Both the position numbers and the translations under genes were made by a program. This document shows, piece after piece, positions 18,302 through 27,553 of a stretch of 27,553 bases of DNA. Position 1 is the first letter of the stretch. Each line of letters starts with the position of its first letter. Source of the DNA: Lingula anatina (lineage: Eukaryota > Brachiopoda > Lingulata > Lingulida > Lingulidae); the NCBI RefSeq assembly GCF_001039355.2, contig NW_019776024.1:259724-287276 (forward strand). Reading direction: 5' to 3'. Below the pieces are notes generated by a model that saw only the letters and a program-made list of their open reading frames with translations, was not told the DNA's origin and did no database searches.

Positions 18302-19287
18302 AACTAATCATATCAAAGAGTTTCCAATATAAACACACAAAGACAAGTTACAATATAAAGAACCATATTGATGACATAATGACCTCAAAACATCAGTCAG
18401 TTTTTGATAGCTTCATCACAAACCGTAAAATATCAAATAAACAGCCTAATAAAAAAAGAGTTGGCAAAATAAATATCAATTTACATTAGGTCACATGCTA
18501 ATGTATTTCATTTCATTACATTACATAATCTGACGGATATAATCATTTAAAACACCTATCAAATCCTACAATGGACAGAAAGTTTGGCCATAAAGGCTTT
18601 TAAAAACTTGCCTTTTCCTACAGGGATTCATCTTCCCTTACCTATAAAAACTTTTGATTCAGTTTGTCAGATATTAAATATCCAACAAAAAAATGATGGT
18701 AGGAAAAATTATATTATGAAAGTATAAAATACATTTCACCTATTATCAGAGAAACCTATACTGTAAAATGATTCCTATTTATTATCTGGCATTACACATG
18801 GGGAGTTTCAACTTAAAAGGACATACCTGTAGGACTGTATTCATGCCATATCTTGTGAAAGTCAGTATGTTAACACCAAGAAGTTTAAGTGTAAAATCAT
18901 AAAATGCAGACTTCTGCTAGAAACTAGAAAAATGTTGAAGTTGGCTTATATTAAAAAAATAACAGAAATAAAAAAAATTATAAGTACCCAATCTAACTAG
19001 TGGACACATTTAGTTTGCATTATAAAATATTTTAAGATGTCACAAAGAACCACCTCCTGCTTTCTCAATATCCAAATGTTTCTTATTTAAACATTTACTA
19101 ACTATATTTACAGTTTACTAAAACTCACCAATACTGAATCCCCACTGTCACTGACTTGGCTCTAAAAACTGATGGTCAGTTTAAACTCTGGAGAAAACAA
19201 TGTATAGGTGAACCAAAGAGTTGTATCAAACAACTCCTTGGGTGAATACTGACATCTGCAATAACCAGGTATAAAGAGAGAGTTATC

Positions 19288-19309
19288 AAAAAAAAAAAAA
19301 AAAGAAAAA

Positions 19310-19341
<32 letters not shown>

Positions 19342-19353
19342 AAAAGAAAGAAA
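19288..19353. repeat. A-rich simple repeat with scattered G
   Basis: About 66 bp of almost pure A interrupted by single G residues. It could be a degraded poly(A) tail of a retroposon, but the sequence to its left shows no element I recognise. Confidence 0.9.
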
Positions 19354-19859
19354 TAGCTGCTGTACTTTAGTAACACCATAAAATAACTCGCTTCTTTTTA
19401 AGCATCAAATCCAAATTCTTATCTGTACATACCTGTTGCTTAAAATTTCCATGGGAACATTTTCACAGCCAACAGTATTACTTTATAAATCAGATACTCA
19501 TTATCTTACAAGTGTTTTGCTCTTTGTAATACCTCGTGTCTTGTTCTTTTATACACATACACACATTTACACATAGCTTTTAGCCCTTCTTTGTATATAC
19601 AAATATATAAACACATAAATGGTTCTTTGATAAGCAGGTTTTCTCAGCAAGTGGGTTTCACATGGGCGACTTTTGCGTTAAGATTTGTTCACTTCAAAGT
19701 TATACCATGCCATAATAGATTGACTGTTTTACAGAATATGGACTAAAACATAAAACCTAATAATTAATCTTATTTCAACAAGACCCATTTGTGTATTCCA
19801 ACTCCTTCTCGGTTCATAAAAATGCAAACCATCAGAACTGAGGTTTCCTTCTTACATAC

Positions 19860-19890
19860 TCCCCCCCCCCCCCAAAAAAAAAAAAAAAAT
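19860..19890. repeat. Poly(C)-poly(A) run
   Basis: A run of more than 12 C residues is followed directly by about 16 A residues. Such runs are error-prone in sequencing and their lengths may be unreliable. Confidence 0.85.
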
Positions 19891-20990
19891 CTCCAAGTAC
19901 TATAACCCAACTCAACTCAACGCAACCAAAAAAAAAATCCTATTGAAAACCAAAGAGAAAGGGTATCCATTTCTCGAGGGAGTTCCCATTCCAGTAGACT
20001 TCAATTGTAAGGTTTCTTTACTCTAAGCTATGCAAAATGGTTGTGGACACCTTCACTTGCACAGTATGTATATGCCTATCACAGTGAGCATATACTTATT
20101 TAATGCATCATATCCTCAGTCTGTGGACTCAGCTTTGATTTAAATGGGGTTATTTCAATTTGGTTCAAACATGTGCCTTTTCCTTTGAATAAAACCAGTG
20201 TATTCTATCTGTACACTAGAGAACTTGTTTACCATCTACCAGGATGGAAGTATAGAGGTTCATATATCACTGGTTGCTGTTACGTAAAACTAATATACTG
20301 CAGTGTACATCATTTAGACAGCTTCAGATTTCACTGTATCTAAACAATGGGCAAATATATCCTAACATTCAAACATTTTGGTTCAAAGAGTAAATATACA
20401 TGTTGCTCTTTGTACCAGTCAGTAATCAATCAGTAATAAAATATTTACAAACCAAACAATCTTAAGAGAGAGCACCTTGTCTCTCTCTCTCTTTTCAACC
20501 AGTGCAATTATGTACATGTACAAATTTTTCTCAAGTAACATGGTAATGTACAAACCTTCCATTTCCATTAACTATTTACATTTTATCCTGCTTGCACGAT
20601 TATCAACAACATCATCTTTAAAACTCTCTCTCATAAAAACTTAAGTATACAGATAAATGAATATATGAAATTCTCAGTGGTACTGCACTGCCCATTTTTT
20701 ACATTAAGTATTCATTTTTCTAACAATATTTGCTTCTTGAATTTCATTTTTTTCTACAATTTCTTACTTTTCTTAAAAAATAAAATGACTGCTGAAAGGC
20801 ATCTTACGACAAACATGATTTTCTAATAATTGAATGATAATGATGTAAAACTTTACTTTTCAGCCACCTCTTTTCAGCTACATTGTTCTTTAATACTGTT
20901 TTCTTTCCTTCTCTGTCAACTGCTAGTCTTTTTTTTAAATTCTTTCTTCTCTCTCCTTTCCAACCCTTACCTTCTTGCATCTCCATATTA

Positions 20991-21244
20991 TGTCCCATTC
21001 TTAAAATTTTTCTTCTCATTTACAGACTTTCAGTTGCAATAATTTCCTCACTTTTTCAGTAAAAGCTGGCGAAATGATGATAGTTTTATGGCAGTGAAAT
21101 GTTGATGACTATATATGTCCCTTTCGTAATATTTTTCTTCTCTTTAACAAACTCTCAAAGTTGTGATAATTTCCTCAGTTTTTTCAATGAAAGCTGGCGA
21201 AGTGATGATGGTTTTATGGCAGTGAACTGTTGATGACTATATAC
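20991..21244. repeat. Tandem duplication, two copies of about 125 bp
   Basis: Copy 1 (20991-21115) and copy 2 (21116-21244) both begin TGTCCC and share ATTTTTCTTCTC, AATTTCCTCA, AAAGCTGGCGAA, TTTTATGGCAGTGAA and GTTGATGACTATATA with scattered substitutions. The copies lie 490-740 bp past the EDC3 stop on the minus strand, so they may be within its 3'UTR. A duplicated UTR element is possible; plain slippage or unequal crossing-over is simpler. Confidence 0.85.
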
Positions 21245-21664
21245 ACAGTAATGTTACTGTTATTGTTGGTCAAGTTCGAATCATCTGTGTACAGCATCTA
21301 CTTCTTTGACATTTTTATACACATAGAGATTGTCACATTTTCCATTCATTTACAGTGTATCCTTAAATACTGTGAAGTCCTTCACTCAAGCACCAAGGAC
21401 TAAATACCTCGAGTTGAATTATCTGGATGCTCTTGACAAATCATGACTAGGTCAGGCCATGCACTAGATTTTCACCATATCTGAGATCAAAATTCATAGT
21501 ACTCGCTGCCTTATTAACATTTCTAAATATCAGCAATATTGTTTTTCAGTCACATATTTTCTTGGAAGCCCCCATATGTTCATAACTGTCTGACATAATA
21601 CAGTTCCAGTCAGTAACATTACAACTATTCATACTGGCAGGAGCTTGTAAGTTCACCAAGGGGG

Positions 21665-21711
21665 CAAGGCAGCAAAGCTGTCAAATGTACAGACAAAAAG
21701 CAGGACATAAC
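21665..21711. repeat. 47-bp repeat copy A, just past the EDC3 stop
   Basis: This segment (core AGGCAGCAAAGCTGTCAAAT) matches 23705-23751 in the same orientation, with two differences over about 47 bp. It lies 21 bp past the EDC3 stop codon and is followed by an ambiguous base (21712) and a C run. Confidence 0.85.
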
Positions 21712-21731
21712 NCCCCCACACTCCTTCCTTT

Positions 21732-24652
21732 TTATGAGGATGCCTTAACATGAAGTGGAATGACAAACTTGTGACCGAATGGCGACTGGTAAGTTATCCC
21801 TAACTGTTTAAAAATAGCTTTAGGGAGTCCCAGATCACACAGATAGATCTGTCCACAATTATCTGGCAAGTTCAGAGGCAGTCCCAGACACATGGACCAT
21901 TTATTTTGTATGTCGCTGCCTCCATCAGCTGGTGGGTCCATGGCCATTACTGGGGCTTTGCTCTGGTTGGTCCAATTAACAATGGTGGTGTACCATGGTT
22001 GACTGCGGAGGTGTTTATTCTCACCATTGTCCAGGCAGTTGATTATTATGTCAACTGGGAATGTAGGAAGGCCTGGAAGAAGGTCATGTTTAATATCATA
22101 GTCTTTTCAAAATAATGTCAACAATAACACAAAATAAAAAGTGTGTGTGTATGTATGTGTGCATGCACGTGTCTGTGATTTGGACTTTTTAAAAAATACT
22201 ACTCCTGGTCTTTGTTTTCATCTCAACATACCACTTGGATCGGAAGTCTTCTTTCCACTGGTCAATTCAAACAAAGCTATCTCTTCCGCCAGCCAGTTCA
22301 ACATCTTAAGAAAATTTGGCACAAAGAGGATCACATTGACATTGTGGTTGGCTAGCTGCCTTGCACACGACACACCCTGAGCACCTTGCATATGTGGCCC
22401 ACATAGCACCACCACTGTGGGGCGCTGGTGAGCATTACGAGGATTGAGTCTACAAAAAAAGAAGGAAAAAGTTTTGTGTTTATTCATCATGATGTTAACT
22501 TCAACAGTAACAAGTGGCTACCCTGTGGCATTATGCCAACTAAAGGCAATACTTGGTATCACAACACATATGCCAACAAACTGCAGATTAAAAAAAAAAC
22601 ATACTTCTAATTATAGATAATGAAATTCTTACTAGACTATTTTATTTAATGAATTACATTTTTCAGTATTTTTTTTAAATGAAAAGCTATCATTACTTAA
22701 ATCAGTGGGTCTTCTGAATACACAACATGCCCACTGCAACCACCTGTCTTACCTGTGTGCACCACCAAGAAGCTGCAGCACCATTTCACATGCAGATCTA
22801 CCCACAACTTCCAGCAAGCGCTCTGTCTTAAATCCAGCTTTTTCCGCTTTCTCGAATAGTTTATTGCGTAAATCTTGTGGAATGCAAGGAACAACCAAAC
22901 CGGCATCTAAAGACGATTGAAAATCAACCTATTCAAATAACTGTACAAAACAATTTACTCCTGTTTAAAATTCTGATAATATTTCCTGTATGTTTGGAGA
23001 AAATGCATAATTTACATACAGGCTAGCAGAGTTTACATTATTGAACAAAACAATAACACTTTCACCGACTTCTTCAATAATCATTTCTGTCTTTTTCTCA
23101 GTTGTATTGGTTTTCTACATGCAAAGATACATCTGTATCTTTCTTAAAAGTAAATGATTAAATATTATAACAACAAACCATCTTATATTATAGTCAGTTC
23201 TACCTGTGACATAATCTTTCTCCATTCCACTACTGGCACTGGATTTAATTTTGATCTGCCTCAGTTCCACAGGCCCAGACTGCAAAACATTTTCATCACA
23301 CCGGTATTTTGGAGGCTGCTTTTGTGCAGCTATCTGCATTTCAGCAGGATAAGAAGAACTCTCAATCTCCTCAAACACAGCCTGCTTATCAAATAAAGCT
23401 AAGTTTTTCTCAAAGTCAAATTCTCCTAAAAATGACTGAGACGGTGCACTGAAGCACTCTTCCCTTGGAGTATTACGGCGCCGACCTTCTATCTTTTTAG
23501 GAGTGCTGCGACCACGACCACCTCTCCCTGAATTTGTTTTAGTGTCTGATGCTGAAAACCAGTTATGTGTCACTATGATTAAATGACATTTAAAATGAGA
23601 TCAATCAAAATAAATCAATTATAAGTTACAGATCTACTTATAAAAGTTAAATGTTTTCTTAAAACATGATGACCTTGGACTGCAATTATAGATTTACTTT
23701 AAAACAAGGCAGCAAAGCTGTCAAATGTACAGACAAAAAACAGGAAATAACTATGCACAAAATAGGCTACTGTCAATTCTGATGCAAAATTTTAATGATT
23801 GAATCTGACAAACTGCAATGATATGAGTTTATTTCCATTTTTGAAACTTTATTACACAATACACGATAACAAGTTTNTACATAAAAATCTGGTTAAAGAA
23901 ATTAGTGAAAAGACAATGTTAAGTCTCCTCAGCTTAAATGATGCTTCAACTATTACTACTAACCAGACCCAGAACGCTTTCTGAATGAGTCTGCTTCTCT
24001 TGTTGAAGACACACTGTAGTTGTACTGATCATTTCCATTTGGAAAACCATTAACTCCTTGACCATTCACTCCCTGGTAACCATTGGACCTTCCATTCCTT
24101 CTCCCAGGATCATTACTAGCTTTGGGTTTCAGAGGTGTGGTATCCAAATACCCCTCTCCTGCATCAGCAGCATTAGGTGGAGTAACATGTCCATTCTTGA
24201 CTTTATGTCTTATTGCTGGAAGCTCTTCAGCTTCAGTGGATGTCTTCAAAATCTTTAAATCTTGAATGTCTATTGCACTGCAAAGAATAGGCAACTAACA
24301 GATTTAAAAATATTATCACTTCATCTACTGAGATATGAGAATCAATATGCAGTTCACAATTTTTTGACAGATTTGGGTCTTATTGATAAAAGATCCAGCA
24401 AACCTTTTGCAGTTTTTCAAACAGTTATTTGGCACCAAATTCAAAATCTTAATTTTAACAATTTGTATTGGTCATTTCTTGTGCATACCTAAGTGTAACT
24501 GTTGGGACCTCACACAGCATTCCATTGCGAAAGGCTTTAATTAATGTAATAGACTGGTCTTCCCTGTTGACCAATGACACTTGACCCTGGTAAGTCCCCA
24601 AAGTGTCACCACAGTCAACAGAGACAACACAACCAATCCAATCTTCAGACAT
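21732..24652 (-). CDS. EDC3: Enhancer of mRNA-decapping protein 3
   Basis: Coding exons (minus) are 24652-24489, 24277-23964, 23551-23204, 22906-22753, 22449-22232 and 22072-21732. All have GT-AG ends and continuous phase, and give 512 residues plus TAA, close to the 508 of human EDC3. EDC3 is a P-body scaffold that binds DCP2 and DDX6 and promotes removal of the 5' cap from mRNA. Residues 1-65 are the divergent LSm domain (MSEDWIGCVVSVDCGDTLG), which in the family binds DCP2. Residues 66-200 are low-complexity with Gly/Arg/Ser-rich stretches (GRGGRGRSTPKK). Residues 200-225 hold the FDF motif (FLGEFDFEKNLALFD), the DDX6-binding element. Residues 276-512 are the YjeF_N Rossmann-like dimerisation domain (PTVVVLCGPHMQGAQG; AMDPPADGG). 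The acceptor CAG one base before the ATG shows a noncoding first exon further upstream. I see no frameshift or missing exon. Confidence 0.95.
23705..23751. repeat. 47-bp repeat copy B, in EDC3 intron
   Basis: Second copy of the segment at 21665-21711, in the intron between the second and third EDC3 coding exons. An ambiguous N lies 126 bp further on (23877). Both copies being in one gene suggests a local copying event or a short dispersed repeat. Confidence 0.85.
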
Positions 24653-25438
24653 TCTGAAAATTAATAAATAGCCATATATATAGTATAACTCCCTAGATTA
24701 TTTTTCCAAACATATGTGTTGTGCTGAACAAATAACATTCATATGGTCTCTTCAGACTTGTTATCCCTGGTATTATGAAAACTTCAAGATGTTTCAGAAA
24801 ACAAGGACATTGGTTTAGATAGTGAAAGAACTATGGTAACAAAATTGAGCACAATAAGGAGTACATATGGGTACTTTGGTACTCTGGTGTACCTGATAAA
24901 CCTTTGGTACGTCTATACGTGCACCTGAATTTGTAAATGATAAATGGGCTCCCAACTTGAAGAAAAAAAAACTGGTCATTGGGAACCTACAACGCCGAGA
25001 AGCAGAAGAGCCGACAAGAGAAGCGCCTGGCTGAGCCTACCACCGCGAATCTTCATACAAGGTTGCGTTTGCCCCAGTTTTCGGTGTTACACGCTACAAA
25101 GTATGCACTTTACATATAAAGGCATAAACTGAGACAAAGGTTGTATAGCACAGCTGAGGTTAACCGAACACTGACAAAGATATTTGATAATAGATTCAAT
25201 GAGAAACTGACTCACTACTTGTTTTTTCTCGAAAAACGATGTCATACTTACTGTATATAATATTCGATGGTGAAAAAAGAATCCCAAGAAGTTTCAAACA
25301 ACACAATGAGTTTCGGTGAGCTAATATTTTCCAAGATTGATAACTACTTCCTATCAAAACAAACAAAACTTTCGTGAAATATCATGGCGGATCCAAACTG
25401 TCGCTTACAATATGATTAAAAAGATCGAAGCATCTTAC

Positions 25439-25580
25439 TTGTCACTTTGAGCTATTACGTGGATTAACCTTAAACATTATCAAAAATATTATCAAGTCAA
25501 ACTTTAGTATGGTAACAAAAGCAGAAAAACGGTACATTTCGTGTATTATTTAATCGCTTAAAACAAATTAAGAAACTTCC
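25439..25580 (-). promoter_or_regulatory. Candidate EDC3 first exon and promoter
   Basis: A strong minus-strand donor, GACAA|GTAAGATG, lies at 25439/25438 and could end the noncoding first EDC3 exon, whose acceptor is at 24654. Upstream on the minus strand is AGCGGAAGCGGAAG (about 25569-25582), two ETS-type GGAAG sites typical of housekeeping promoters. Another possible donor, ACA|GTAAGTATG, lies at 25252/25251. The start site is inferred, not seen. Confidence 0.35.
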
Positions 25581-25770
25581 GCTTCCGCTTTATCTCTTTA
25601 ACTCTAGTAATTAGCTTGCACAAAGGTCACATGTTGAATATAAACTTAAATTTTTACCTTTGATGTGAAAAACATTTTAAATAAACAATTATATCTAAAA
25701 GCTAATGATATCGTCATTTCAGTGCATATAAACTATTATTATTTTAAGAAGCCGCATGGTCTCAAGCATC

Positions 25771-25843
25771 GGTTCAATAGTGTAGTGGCTATCACGCTCG
25801 CCTCACACGCGAGAGGTCCTGGGTTCGAACCCCAGTTGAACCA
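25771..25843 (+). tRNA. tRNA-Val (anticodon CAC)
   Basis: The 73-nt cloverleaf is complete: acceptor stem GGTTCAA/TTGAACC plus discriminator A, a D arm with the A box TAGTGTAGTGGCT, anticodon stem CTCGC/GCGAG around loop CTCACAC with anticodon CAC, and a T arm with the B box GGTTCGAACCC. There is no intron and CCA is not separately encoded. It decodes GUG valine codons and is transcribed by RNA polymerase III from the internal boxes. Confidence 0.97.
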
Positions 25844-25850
25844 TCGTATG

Positions 25851-25856
25851 TTTTTT
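25851..25856 (+). terminator. RNA polymerase III terminator (T6)
   Basis: A run of six T begins 8 bp after the tRNA-Val discriminator base, the usual pol III termination signal. Confidence 0.85.
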
Positions 25857-26037
25857 CCTTTCCATGTTGGAAAATCGTGGTAACAACAAGTGATACAGAT
25901 GCTGACCTGACGCATATTGACATTTTCTATCAACATTGCTAAAACGCTTCCCTACACAAGCTGCATTTGCTTAAATGTTCGTATGGCATGAAGTGTAGTG
26001 GTAAATAAAATTATAGTTCTATCATTATAGCTCTAGA

Positions 26038-26229
26038 GTGGGAATCACTCACATTGTTAGGAGCCTTGGAACTTGTGTCAAACAATGTTTCAAAAAGGGT
26101 ATATTTAAGAAATACCAGAAAATGAAATGGAATAAATTGGAGAAATATCATATTACATTATTTCTTGAAAAATTGTATTTACACAGGCACGTCCTGCTTA
26201 CTGTGCTTTACAGACTGGATAGAACACAA
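26038..26229 (+). other. Speculative exon bounded by splice-like signals
   Basis: A 64-codon stop-free segment follows an acceptor-like TTATAGCTCTAG and ends at a strong donor, CACAA|GTAAGTTA (26230). A good acceptor TTCTCTACAG is at 26871, after which the frame would read TRA and stop. The translation is rich in Lys and His and matches no family I know, and no start exon is visible. A noncoding transcript or chance are equally likely. Confidence 0.2.
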
Positions 26230-26486
26230 GTAAGTTAAATTTATGACCAAAATTTGAAGAATGTGCAGTTATAAAGCCTTTTTCTGCTACCTGCAAGATT
26301 AGCAATACCTTAGGGCAGTTGGAAGATAGTGGTAGTAGTTTGAATTTGATAATAACTGTTAAAAGTATATTCTGAAGGCATTTTCAAGCCTTTGGCAATT
26401 TCCGTAAAGCTTCCACACGCCTGACAGGTATCATATATTGTCAATAACACCACATCAGATAGCAGGATTTGCTTGTCCAATCGTAA

Positions 26487-26516
26487 CCTCTTTGGCTGCC
26501 TACCACAGCAAAGAGG
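26487..26516. repeat. Short hairpin CCTCTTTG/CAAAGAGG
   Basis: Perfect 8-bp arms (26487-26494 and 26509-26516) flank a 14-nt loop and are followed by GGGTTGAATTCCC, which loosely resembles a tRNA B box. No full cloverleaf could be drawn, so this may be a decayed tRNA-derived fragment. Confidence 0.3.
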
Positions 26517-27553
26517 GTTGAATTCCCACTCATTCTCGTTATTCTCTTTTATTATTTTTTTAATGTATTATTATAAATATATATTAATGTAAAATGATTG
26601 TTGATAATTCTTTTTGCACATGAAGGCAGGGAAGAAAGGTTGGTTTTTATTTTTATTGCATCTCTTATCATGGTTCAATGGTTGTTGTGACAGGTATCAG
26701 CTAGGTTGATGTAATATGAAAGGCATTTACTATTAGAAGACTTACGTAACATTATATATCTTTGATGAAAAAACAAAATCCCAGATACTCTTAGAAATGG
26801 TTTATTAATACAGATTCAAATATCTTGAACTTTTTGATAATTAGTTAATGCATTCTTGTCATTCTCTACAGACCCGAGCTTGAACACATTAAGTAGAAAA
26901 CAATACAATACAATGAGAAGTATTACAACTTGATATATTGGTAAAAGACCAAAAATGGTTATTTATCTCACTGGAAATGCTTCTATTCTTATGCCCGTAT
27001 TTTAAAGAAGTGGTAAAGCTGTTTTAACATTTAAAAATGTACAGACATGATAAGTTATTTTTGTCAACTTTAATGCAATTTTACATGGTAATTAACAGCA
27101 ATTCAACATCCAATTTCGCAACAGGTAAAACAAACATTAAGGATATGTAACTGACATAGGGCTTCCAGTGTTGCATTTGACAAGCTCTAAAAAATGCAAC
27201 AATTAAGTGCTCTCTAGCTTTTATGATTCTGGAATAACTGAGAGTTTTCAGTTTTTGCATCTAAAGGCTGCTTCTCCTATAAAATTACACCAATTGTCAT
27301 TGACCCCAAACTCGGAAAAGGAAACCCCAAGAGTAACTTTTCACCATAATATCAAAGCAAATCACCTCAAAGAAATATTTTTCTACAGAAAATTTAAATT
27401 TCCACAAAATTTTGGACCATTTGAACTTGAAATAAGGTCAAATACAAGATCATATTTGAAATCCCCATATGACTTTGAGATTTCCAATAATTCCTTCCAT
27501 TTGGGAGACATTTAACATTTACTTTCAAAATATGCTGCCAAAAAAAAAAAAAA

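Larger units (their letters stand above)
14925..21731. other. 6.8-kb region between GH10 start and EDC3 stop
   Basis: I find no exon chain on either strand; open frames here are short, AT-driven or microsatellite-driven. The right part probably contains the EDC3 3'UTR (minus strand), and the left part the promoter of the GH10 gene. A minus-strand ATTAAA lies at 20894-20889, a possible EDC3 poly(A) signal about 840 bp past its stop. Other contents are the simple repeats, a palindrome and a tandem duplication listed separately. A single N at 21712 marks an ambiguous base. Confidence 0.5.
25857..27553. other. Sparse region to window end
   Basis: No gene can be supported. A speculative exon (26038-26229) and a hairpin (26487-26516) are listed separately. 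A 102-codon open frame at 27207-27515 (plus) is AT-rich with no recognisable domain and no splice context, so I do not call it. The window ends in an A run from about 27540, which could be a retroposon tail or the start of a simple repeat. Confidence 0.4.

Noticed and set aside
19176-19379. Minus-strand frame rich in Phe
   Set aside because: It is a translation of the A-rich simple repeat.
27207-27515. 102-codon plus-strand frame near the window end
   Set aside because: AT-rich, no domain and no promoter or splice context; possibly part of a repeat cut by the window edge.

Overview
The window is AT-rich animal nuclear DNA: genes split by GT-AG introns, a canonical eukaryotic tRNA with internal promoter boxes, and many microsatellites and homopolymer runs. 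A metazoan EDC3 gene beside a secreted CBM-GH10 glycoside hydrolase gene suggests a lophotrochozoan, most likely a mollusc. That assignment is inference from gene content.

Layout. Positions 1-6137 hold no gene I can support; they contain a 514-bp element bounded by perfect 32-bp inverted repeats and a few palindromes. At 6138-6193 there are four CRE-type octamers directly before a small plus-strand gene (6272-7600) for a secreted protein of about 100-126 residues that I do not recognise. It has five phase-compatible exons and an apparent alternative 3' end. A diverged tandem duplication (7631-7856) separates it from the convergent minus-strand gene.

Positions 14924-8198 (minus) encode a 16-exon, about 828-residue secreted enzyme: signal peptide, CBM4/9/22-type carbohydrate-binding domain, GH10 endo-beta-1,4-xylanase-type barrel with both catalytic glutamates, and a cysteine-rich C-terminal region that resembles the three-module V domain of PCSK9. 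The third module looks truncated and the frame runs into a CT/TGTC microsatellite. This GH10-PCSK9-like architecture is the most interesting object in the window.

Positions 14925-21731 show no exons I can defend; they hold microsatellites, a 20-bp palindrome flanked by 8-bp direct repeats and a 125-bp tandem duplication, and probably include the EDC3 3'UTR and the hydrolase promoter. Positions 24652-21732 (minus) encode a complete 512-residue EDC3 (LSm, FDF and YjeF_N domains) in six coding exons, with a 5'UTR intron upstream. A 47-bp sequence occurs twice in this locus, in an intron and just after the stop codon.

Beyond EDC3 are a canonical tRNA-Val(CAC) at 25771-25843 with a pol III terminator, then sparse DNA to the end with one speculative exon. 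The genes do not form a functional unit: EDC3 is a housekeeping mRNA-decapping factor, the hydrolase is secreted and probably digestive, and the small gene may encode a regulated peptide.
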